Positions 1-4,296 of a DNA stretch of 35,454 bases are shown piece after piece. Position numbers and translations under genes: made by a program. A model generated the notes under the pieces. The model ran no database searches and was not told the origin of the DNA. It worked only from the letters and a program-made list of their open reading frames with translations. Location of the stretch: assembly GCA_020061465.1 (NCBI GenBank), contig JAGUYG010000070.1, positions 1-35,454 on the forward strand, in the 5' to 3' direction. This DNA comes from Ignavibacteriales bacterium (GTDB taxonomy: Bacteria; Bacteroidota; Ignavibacteria; Ignavibacteriales; Ignavibacteriaceae). The stretch's first letter is position 1; every line of letters begins with the position of its first letter.

Positions 1-49
1 CTGCCGAAGGCATCCCTTCGGGATAATCTCTCTCTTAAAAAGAGAGAGA

Positions 50-73
50 CTTATCCGTAGGATCTTTAGATTG
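50..73 (+). repeat. Dispersed repeat, left copy
   Basis: These 24 bases, beginning CTTATCCGTAGGATC, match 35409-35432 exactly and in the same orientation. Both copies directly follow a pyrimidine/purine hairpin (CTCTCTTA.. here, CCCTTCTC..GAGAAGGG at the right end). An inverted relative sits at about 158-200, where GGATCCTTTGGATAAGG (176-192) resembles GGATCCTTGGATAAGG at 17528-17543. The function is unknown. Confidence 0.7.
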
Positions 74-157
74 TCAATAAAACCTTATATGACTATGTTT
101 TGATCTACCTGACAGTAGACAGGCAGAATATATAACTCAAGTCATAAGTTTTAATAA

Positions 158-200
158 GCCCTTCTCTTTTTCCTATGGATCCTTTGGATAAGGGAAGGGT
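158..200 (-). repeat. Inverted copy of the right-end repeat module
   Basis: Read on the minus strand this gives ACTCATCCCAACCCTTC, then CTTATCC..GGATCC, then GAGAAGGGCTT. The same outer blocks occur on the plus strand at 35379-35410. It therefore belongs to the same dispersed family but lies in the opposite orientation with a different centre. Confidence 0.55.
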
Positions 201-269
201 TGGGATGAGTTCCATTGTAGTGTAAAAACAGTGTAATATTTTAATTATTCACAATTAATTTTCTTTAAC

Positions 270-291
270 AAAATTAATTTGGACAGTACTG
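270..291 (-). repeat. CTGTCCAAATTAATTTT repeat, copy 1
   Basis: Minus-strand CAGTACTGTCCAAATTAATTTT matches 35061-35082 (CAGTGCTGTCCAAATTAATTTT) with one difference, and 17871-17890 with a couple of differences. Its first base, 291, is exactly where the upstream dps reading frame stops resembling Dps. That is what the end of a mobile element or a deletion junction would look like. No transposase is adjacent. Confidence 0.6.
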
Positions 292-360
292 CTTCACAGA
301 AAGTATTTGAAGGTTTGCCAGATTTTTGTTTAACAAATCGATCAGGTTGTTGCCTTTCAT
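274..360 (-). pseudogene. dps: Truncated 5' end of a Dps-type ferritin gene
   Basis: Translation begins MKGNNLIDLLNKNLANLQIL and continues SVK, the typical N-terminal helix of DNA-starvation/stationary-phase (Dps) miniferritins. In the family this is followed by a LHNYHW-type ferroxidase segment. Here the frame switches after codon 23 into a dispersed repeat (from 291) and stops after 28 codons, so all the iron-binding residues and about 130 residues are missing. A strong ribosome-binding site (AGGAG, eight bases before the ATG) is intact. It follows the NifX-like gene by 44 bases on the same strand, so it was probably the last gene of that group before it was broken. Assignment rests on the short N-terminus only. 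Confidence 0.65.
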
Positions 361-404
361 TTTTATTCTCCTATTAGGTTGAATGAACAGTGATTAATTT
401 TAAT

Positions 405-785
405 TTAATGGTGGTGTTTGTGTTCATGCCTGCAAGACTCGTAACCGCTAAGCTCTCCTCGAATAAAAAGATCCAAAGCCTGCTTAGATGATAGTCCCGG
501 TGCGGTTATAACAATAATACCTGAGTTAAGAAAATTCTTTATTGCTTTTTGCCCCATGCTTCCGGCAATTATTGTATTTACATTAAATTGTTTAATGAAT
601 CCCGGTAATTGGCAATTACCGCCATGTTCACCGGATAAAGGATTAAACACCTCCTCTTCTTTCACGATGTTTTTATTTTCATCAAGCTCGCAGATATTAA
701 ATTTTGAACATCCTCCAAAATGTTCTGCAACGGTTTGCGTTCCATTGTTGTGCTCTTCAACTGCAATAGCTACTTTTTGATTCAT
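405..785 (-). CDS. NifX/NifB-family molybdenum-iron cluster-binding protein
   Basis: A 126-residue single-domain protein of the dinitrogenase Fe-Mo cofactor biosynthesis family. Seen: the N-terminal KVAIAVEEHNN strand and loop, VAEHFGGCSKFNICEL, a central IIAGSMGQKAIKNFLNSGI segment (the family's glycine-rich turn) and a C-terminal HEHKHHH tail that could bind metal. Family members carry Fe-S or Fe-Mo clusters. Many, like this one, occur without nitrogenase genes and have unknown roles. It starts at an ATG behind AAGGGG and lies 28 bases after a paralogue (814-1206), forming a minus-strand group with the DUF5320 gene. No nif structural genes are in the window, so a nitrogen-fixation role is not supported. 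Regulation by the divergent sigma-54 activator is possible but unproven. Confidence 0.85.
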   Translation of the reverse strand: MNQKVAIAVEEHNNGTQTVAEHFGGCSKFNICELDENKNIVKEEEVFNPLSGEHGGNCQLPGFIKQFNVNTIIAGSMGQKAIKNFLNSGIIVITAPGLSSKQALDLFIRGELSGYESCRHEHKHHH

Positions 786-813
786 ATATACCCCTTTAAT
801 TTTTTTGATGTAT

Positions 814-1206
814 TTAACTGTAACCTTTGTGTTTTTTTCGATAATGTTTTCTCCTATGATGTCGAGGAGTATTGAGTTCTACAGAATTAAGATTACCTTC
901 TCTAAAAAGATTTAATGCATTATTGGCAGTAGTTTCCGTACTAAGAAATACTTGTACACCGGCAGATTTTAAAAGCATTAGAGCATGTTTCCCGATACTG
1001 CTTGTAATCAACGCGTCGCAATTATTTTCAATAAGTATTTGCGAAGTTTCTATACCAGCTCCGCCAACTGAAGCGAAAAACGGATTAGTAATAATTGTAT
1101 CAGACTCGTTAATTGTGTCATGAATTAATAAATACCGGCTTCTTCCAAAACCTTCGGATATCATCGAATCGGGATCGGGATTTTCAACTGCCACTGCAAT
1201 TTTCAT
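814..1206 (-). CDS. NifX/NifB-family cluster-binding protein, second copy
   Basis: A 130-residue paralogue of the protein at 405-785. It has MKIAVAVENPDPDSMISEGFGRSRYLLIHD at the N-terminus (beta strand, then the FGRS loop) and ALITSSIGKHALMLLKSAGVQVF in the middle. The tail is basic and His-rich (HHRRKHYRKKH). The conserved cysteine seen in the sister protein's loop (FGGC) is FGRS here, so the two may differ in cluster binding. The ribosome-binding site is weak (AGCAGG). It sits 17 bases after the DUF5320-type gene and 28 bases before its paralogue, so the three are probably cotranscribed. The specific function is unknown. Confidence 0.83.
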   Translation of the reverse strand: MKIAVAVENPDPDSMISEGFGRSRYLLIHDTINESDTIITNPFFASVGGAGIETSQILIENNCDALITSSIGKHALMLLKSAGVQVFLSTETTANNALNLFREGNLNSVELNTPRHHRRKHYRKKHKGYS

Positions 1207-1223
1207 TCTTGCCTGCTGCTATA

Positions 1224-1475
1224 CTAATCATTATTAAATCTTCCGCCTCTTCCGAAACCTCCGCCCCTTCTTCCAAAACCTCTTCCTCTACCTTGACCTC
1301 TCGCAAATCCGCCGCCTCCTCGCGGTCTTCCGCCTCGCCCAAGTCCGTATATTACTTCTTTACTTTCGGATTCTTGATTTTGTGAATTTGATTTTTCAGT
1401 ATCACGGCATCGTCCTCTTCTTCGTCCTGTTAAAGGACCTTGTTTTTGTGGACCTGTTCTATCTAAGTTTGGCAT
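1224..1475 (-). CDS. DUF5320-type small Gly/Arg-rich protein
   Basis: An 83-residue protein. The start MPNLDRTGPQKQGPLTGR plus GRC matches the family signature of a TGPxxxGPxTGRxxGxC head. The second half is a low-complexity Gly/Arg/Phe tract (GRGFGRRGGGFGRGG), resembling an RGG nucleic-acid-binding tail. The start is fixed by GGAG six bases before the ATG. DUF5320 genes are commonly neighbours of NifX/NifB-like proteins and P-loop ATPases in anaerobes, and here it leads two such genes. No function is established. The tail composition could also reflect a metal-site or assembly role. Confidence 0.7.
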   Translation of the reverse strand: MPNLDRTGPQKQGPLTGRRRGRCRDTEKSNSQNQESESKEVIYGLGRGGRPRGGGGFARGQGRGRGFGRRGGGFGRGGRFNND

Positions 1476-1704
1476 GATTAACTCCTTTGTTTGTTATTCA
1501 TTCTTCCGGTTATACCAATGAGGTAATTTTTTTCAATGAGATTATAATTACTCTACCAATTTCATTCCATTTCCGAAAATTCAAAACAGATTCATTTTGT
1601 TGTTTTTACTTTATTAAATTTTGCAAGAATTAAAGAAGCATTGCATTGATATTGCAGAGATGCAAGGCTATCATTACATTTGCAACGTTAAAAGGGAGAG
1701 ACCC

Positions 1705-3426
1705 ATGAAAGAAGTTCAACAAATAATAGTTAGAAATAAGGAAGCAATTATAATTCCCGATGGAATTGCCGTAATAGGAAAAGACCACAACATAATCGTC
1801 TTTAATGAAGCCGCCTGCCGTATTACCGGATTTAATGATGAAAATATTCTCGGAAAAGATTTCAGAGTACTCTTTGAAAAAAGTAATCAAGATACAAAGC
1901 TGATTTTGGAATCGTTAGAAGAGAACCGTTCTTTTTCAAATCTATCTATTAATCTAACCGATAGTAAGGGGAAAATAAAAAATGTCCTCGCATCCATTAC
2001 TCCGATACATAAGGAAAATGAAGTACTATCAGTAGTTTTTGTTTTCCGTAATACAAAAGAGATGCTTGCAATGGCTGAAGAAATAGAAGAAAAAACGCAG
2101 GAGTTGATAGATCAGAAAAATAAGCTCGATGCAATTTTTAACAGCAACATAGAAGGCACCTTTACAATAGATAACGATTGGATAGTAACTTCATTTAACC
2201 GCTCTGCCGAAAAAATTACGGGTTACAAAAAATCCGAAGCCGTCGGAAAAAAATGCTGGGAAATTTTTAGTTCAACTCTTTGTCGTAACGGCTGCCACAT
2301 GGAACAGACAATGCTAAAAGGTAAATCAACAATTGGTAATGAGCTTGAAATAATTAATAAAAAAAGTATTAAGATTCCGATAAGAGTTAATTCGGGAATA
2401 CTCCTGAATAATAAGAATGAAAAAATAGGAGCGGTTGAAACATTTATCGATATCTCTGAGATAAAAAACTTGTCCGATCATCTTAAAACACAATTTAAGT
2501 TTTCTAATATCATCGGTAATAATAAGAAGATGGACAAAATTTTCAATCTCCTTGAAAGTGTAGCAGAAACAGATAGCTCGGTACTGATAACAGGCGAAAG
2601 CGGAACAGGAAAAGAATTAGTAGCAAGAGCAATTCATCTTAATAGCTCACGCAGTACCGGTCCATTTGTGGCGCTCAATTGTAGTGCATTTGCAGAAACT
2701 TTGATTGAAAGTGAATTATTTGGACACGAGAAAGGTTCTTTTACCGGAGCCGTAAATACTAAAATCGGAAGATTTGAACTAGCACATAACGGAACTTTAT
2801 TTCTTGATGAAGTAGGCGATATTTCTTTACCGGTTCAAACAAAACTATTACGGGTACTTGAAACACGTCAGTTTGAAAGAGTGGGAAGTAATAAATCGTT
2901 CACTATGAATGTAAGAATAATTGCCGCAACAAATAAAAATCTTTTGCACGAAATTAAAGAGGGCAGGCTTCGTGAAGATTTATATTACAGGATAAATGTT
3001 ATAAATATAGATCTTCCGCCTTTAAGAGAAAGGATGGATGATTTCCCCTTGCTTGTAAATCACTTTATTAAAAAATACAATGAGAAATTTTCTAAGTCGG
3101 TAACGCATTTTTCACCGGAAGCCTACAGCTTGCTTGAAAGCTATCCATGGCCCGGAAATATAAGAGAGCTTGAAAATGTAATTGAGCATTGTTTTGTTCT
3201 TTGTAAGTGTGATGTTATCCGGACAGAACATTTACCGGAAAGAATAAAACAAACTGTTGAAAAAGAATTTACTTTCGGTAAAAATGCTTTGGAAGATGTT
3301 GAAAGAAAAATTATTCTTGAAGCATTAAGCAAACACATCGGAAGCAGAACAAATGCTGCTAAAGAATTGAACATAAATCCTTCAACGCTTTGGCGAAAAA
3401 TGAAGAAACTTGGTATAAAAGTTTAA
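1705..3426 (+). CDS. Sigma-54-dependent transcriptional activator with two PAS domains
   Basis: A 573-residue enhancer-binding protein that uses ATP hydrolysis to open promoters bound by sigma-54 RNA polymerase. The ATG at 1705 is chosen because GGGAG lies just upstream; an in-frame TTG at 1621 would add 28 unrelated residues. Domains: PAS 1 about 16-117, linker helix 118-142, PAS 2 about 143-255, AAA+ about 265-500, Fis-type helix-turn-helix about 530-573. Seen: Walker A GESGTGKE (297-304), the sigma-54 contact loop as GSFTGA (344-349, Ser for the usual Ala), Walker B LFLDEVGD, and sensor II WPGNIRELENV. PAS 2 contains three cysteines (C184, C193, C197, the last two in CRNGC), so a redox or metal input is plausible. 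There is no receiver domain. It is divergent from the DUF5320/NifX genes, its likeliest targets, but I found no clear -24/-12 promoter between them. Confidence 0.93.
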   Translation: MKEVQQIIVRNKEAIIIPDGIAVIGKDHNIIVFNEAACRITGFNDENILGKDFRVLFEKSNQDTKLILESLEENRSFSNLSINLTDSKGKIKNVLASITPIHKENEVLSVVFVFRNTKEMLAMAEEIEEKTQELIDQKNKLDAIFNSNIEGTFTIDNDWIVTSFNRSAEKITGYKKSEAVGKKCWEIFSSTLCRNGCHMEQTMLKGKSTIGNELEIINKKSIKIPIRVNSGILLNNKNEKIGAVETFIDISEIKNLSDHLKTQFKFSNIIGNNKKMDKIFNLLESVAETDSSVLITGESGTGKELVARAIHLNSSRSTGPFVALNCSAFAETLIESELFGHEKGSFTGAVNTKIGRFELAHNGTLFLDEVGDISLPVQTKLLRVLETRQFERVGSNKSFTMNVRIIAATNKNLLHEIKEGRLREDLYYRINVINIDLPPLRERMDDFPLLVNHFIKKYNEKFSKSVTHFSPEAYSLLESYPWPGNIRELENVIEHCFVLCKCDVIRTEHLPERIKQTVEKEFTFGKNALEDVERKIILEALSKHIGSRTNAAKELNINPSTLWRKMKKLGIKV

Positions 3427-3429
3427 TTT

Positions 3430-3471
3430 CTAATTTCTGTGCAACTCCCGGACGTATAAATAGTGCGTCAT
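3430..3471 (-). pseudogene. Remnant start of a second GIY-YIG gene
   Basis: The minus strand reads ATG ACG CAC TAT TTA TAC, giving MTHYLY, which parallels MPHYLY at the start of the intact GIY-YIG gene (3837). After six codons it diverges and reaches a stop. It follows a second copy of the tRNA terminator just as the intact gene does. It is therefore the start of a duplicated unit whose remainder has been lost next to the sigma-54 activator gene. Confidence 0.65.
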
Positions 3472-3476
3472 AAAAA

Positions 3477-3505
3477 CAGAAAAACCCCAAATTGGTTTTG
3501 GGGTT
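3477..3505 (-). terminator. Duplicate tRNA terminator hairpin
   Basis: The minus strand gives AAACCCCAAA-ACCAA-TTTGGGGTTT followed by TT, identical to the hairpin after the intact tRNA-Asn (3842-3870). It is preserved as part of the 366-base duplicated unit. Confidence 0.8.
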
Positions 3506-3510
3506 TGTCG

Positions 3511-3580
3511 CTCCGCAGACAGGATTCGAACCTGTATCCCGATCCCGAAAGTTTTCGGGTCGGGATAACAGCCGGATGCT
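3511..3580 (-). pseudogene. Displaced 3' part of tRNA-Asn, interrupted by a palindrome
   Basis: The minus strand begins AGCATCCGGCTGTTA (3' side of the D-stem, then the 5' half of the anticodon arm). It ends with TACAGGTTCGAATCCTGT plus CTGCGGAG (T-arm and acceptor). The 3' half of the anticodon stem and the variable loop are replaced by a palindrome at about 3535-3567 built from TCCCGA..TCGGGA. The 5' acceptor and most of the D-arm are missing, so it cannot be a working tRNA. Its first base coincides with the stop codon of the GIY-YIG gene. Confidence 0.85.
3535..3567. repeat. TCCCGA palindrome inside tRNA remnant
   Basis: ATCCCGA-TCCCGAAA-gt-TTTTCGGG-TCGGGAT, a nested near-perfect palindrome. 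It replaces about ten bases of the anticodon-stem 3' side and variable loop relative to the intact tRNA at 3876-3947. Related palindromes lie at 3987-4006, 4067-4086 and 24910-24927. Confidence 0.75.
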
Positions 3581-3837
3581 TAGGGTGTTATTTTTCCTTC
3601 AATTAATAGCTGAATCATCTTCCGGCTTTTCCATCCTTTTACTTTCCTCTCTGCTTGCATCGCTTCTGCTTTTGTAGGATACTCTTTTTTGTAAACTATT
3701 TTCCATGGGCGGTATCTGCTCGTGAATCCTTTTTCGATTGTATTATGATGTTTCAGTCTTTCCTCAGGGTTACTCGATGAGCCTTTGTAGTAGATTCCGT
3801 TTTTTTTTGATTGCAATATGTATAAATAGTGCGGCAT
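3580..3837 (-). CDS. Small GIY-YIG nuclease, tRNA-associated
   Basis: An 85-residue stand-alone GIY-YIG domain. Seen: first strand HYLYIL, second motif YYKGSS (a YKG variant of YIG), the catalytic-type arginine in ERLKHHN, and the C-terminal glutamate/lysine/tryptophan block EAMQAERKVKGWKSRK. The ATG at 3837 is preferred; longer frames simply translate the tRNA gene upstream. The gene lies 38 bases after the tRNA-Asn 3' end, just past the tRNA terminator, and its stop codon abuts a displaced tRNA-Asn 3' part. A truncated second copy follows 366 bases on. Small GIY-YIG genes beside tRNA or rRNA genes are common in Bacteroidota. Whether they are mobile or serve DNA repair is not settled. This arrangement favours a mobile, tRNA-targeting history. 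Confidence 0.85.
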   Translation of the reverse strand: MPHYLYILQSKKNGIYYKGSSSNPEERLKHHNTIEKGFTSRYRPWKIVYKKEYPTKAEAMQAERKVKGWKSRKMIQLLIEGKITP

Positions 3838-3841
3838 AATA

Positions 3842-3870
3842 TAGAAAAACCCCAAATTGGTTTTGGGGTT
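3842..3870 (-). terminator. tRNA-Asn terminator
   Basis: Minus-strand hairpin AAACCCCAAA-ACCAA-TTTGGGGTTT with a perfect 10-base stem and a short T-tract, beginning five bases after the tRNA. It separates tRNA-Asn from the GIY-YIG gene, so the nuclease gene would need readthrough or its own promoter. Confidence 0.85.
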
Positions 3871-3875
3871 TGTCG

Positions 3876-3947
3876 CTCCGCAGACAGGACTCGAACCTGT
3901 AACCCTCCGGTTAACAGCCGGATGCTCCACCATTGAGCTACTGCGGA
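3876..3947 (-). tRNA. tRNA-Asn (anticodon GTT)
   Basis: A complete cloverleaf. The acceptor TCCGCAG pairs with CTGCGGA, followed by discriminator G. The D-arm is GCTC-AATGGTG-GAGC. The anticodon arm is TCCGG-CTGTTAA-CCGGA, with GTT at the wobble-to-third positions. The T-arm is ACAGG-TTCGAGT-CCTGT. The 3' CCA is not encoded (CGA follows), so it must be added by CCA transferase. This is the only intact copy of four related tRNA-Asn sequences at this locus. Confidence 0.97.
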
Positions 3948-3964
3948 ATTTACTTATTTTTTTC

Positions 3965-4027
3965 TCCCGCTTACCCTCCGGTTAACATCCCGACTCCTGT
4001 CGGGATCCACCATTGAGCTACTGCGGA
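3965..4027 (-). pseudogene. Defective tRNA-Asn copy B (no T-arm, palindrome insert)
   Basis: The 5' part (TCCGCAGTAGCTCAATGGTG plus GA) is identical to the intact tRNA. The 5' side of the anticodon stem is then replaced by the palindrome at 3987-4006. GTTAACCGGAGGGT follows as normal. The T-arm is absent, and GCGGGAG comes next, possibly an eroded 3' acceptor. It cannot be charged as a normal tRNA-Asn, but RNase P could still recognise parts of it if transcribed with the downstream intact copy. Confidence 0.8.
3987..4006. repeat. TCCCGA palindrome in tRNA copy B
   Basis: ATCCCGAC-TCCT-GTCGGGAT, a perfect 8-base stem. It substitutes for GCATCCGGC of the intact tRNA, the end of the D-stem plus the 5' anticodon stem. 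Confidence 0.85.
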
Positions 4028-4044
4028 ATTTATTTATTTTTTTC

Positions 4045-4107
4045 TCCCGCTTACCCTCCGGTTAACATCCCGACTCCTGTCGGGATCCACCATTGAGCTA
4101 CTGCGGA
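4045..4107 (-). pseudogene. Defective tRNA-Asn copy A (no T-arm, palindrome insert)
   Basis: Same structure as copy B and identical to it across the tRNA-like part. It has an intact 5' acceptor and D-arm 5' side, the palindrome at 4067-4086, then GTTAACCGGAGGGT, with no T-arm. It is the first element of the array in the direction of transcription. Confidence 0.8.
4067..4086. repeat. TCCCGA palindrome in tRNA copy A
   Basis: ATCCCGAC-TCCT-GTCGGGAT, identical in sequence and placement to the palindrome in copy B. It was therefore present before the 80-base unit duplicated. Confidence 0.85.
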
Positions 4108-4211
4108 ATTTATTTTCTTTTCTCTTCTTACTCTTAAGTAAACGTCAACGATCCACTTTATCTCCCGAAGAGAGACGTTGAACTGCTGCCAAATAGATTC
4201 TTTTAATCATT

Positions 4212-4259
4212 AAAAAAAGTGCCTTCAAAAAAGGCGTCTAAACTTAAAGATAGGCACTT
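4212..4259 (-). terminator. Terminator after the S46 peptidase gene
   Basis: Minus strand AAGTGCCT ... AGGCACTT followed directly by seven T. The long loop contains a second, competing hairpin (GCCTT-TTTTG-AAGGC) that shares the GGC of the outer stem, so the two cannot form together. It ends the peptidase transcript before the tRNA array. Confidence 0.65.
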
Positions 4260-4296
4260 ACTTTGTCAAGCATCGGATGCTGATTTCTTCAATTTT

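Larger units (their letters stand above)
1..273. other. Gene-free, repeat-rich left end
   Basis: I see no credible gene here. The stretch holds short hairpins: ATCCC-TTC-GGGAT at 12-24, and a TCTCTCT/AGAGAGA hairpin at about 29-48. These are followed by a repeat that recurs at the right end of the window (50-73). An inverted relative of that right-end repeat lies at about 158-200. The left end therefore looks like accumulated dispersed repeats rather than a regulatory region. Confidence 0.6.
3948..4107 (-). repeat. 80-base tandem repeat, two units, tRNA-Asn derived
   Basis: Units 3948-4027 and 4028-4107 are nearly identical (one visible difference near the spacer end). Each holds a defective tRNA-Asn copy and an A-rich spacer (minus strand AGAAAAAAATAAATAAAT). 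The near identity implies recent tandem duplication. Both units lie upstream of, and in the same orientation as, the intact tRNA. Confidence 0.88.

Noticed and set aside
405-1206. Nitrogen fixation locus
   Set aside because: Only NifX/NifB-like small proteins are present; no nifH, nifD, nifK, nifE, nifN or nifB.
1621-1704. Extended TTG start of the sigma-54 activator
   Set aside because: The ATG at 1705 has a much better ribosome-binding site and begins right before the PAS domain; the 28 extra residues are unlike the family.
1476-1704. Sigma-54 (-24/-12) promoter between the activator and the DUF5320 gene
   Set aside because: GG and GC pairs on either strand are not at the required spacing; AATTGGTAG-type matches lack the -12 GC.
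3838-3933. Longer GIY-YIG reading frame through the tRNA
   Set aside because: The extra N-terminus is a translation of tRNA-Asn and its terminator, not protein sequence.
4120-4195. Small structured RNA between the terminator and the tRNA array
   Set aside because: AACGTC..GACGTT and CTCTC..GAGA pairings are visible, but they are weak and match no known RNA family I can name.
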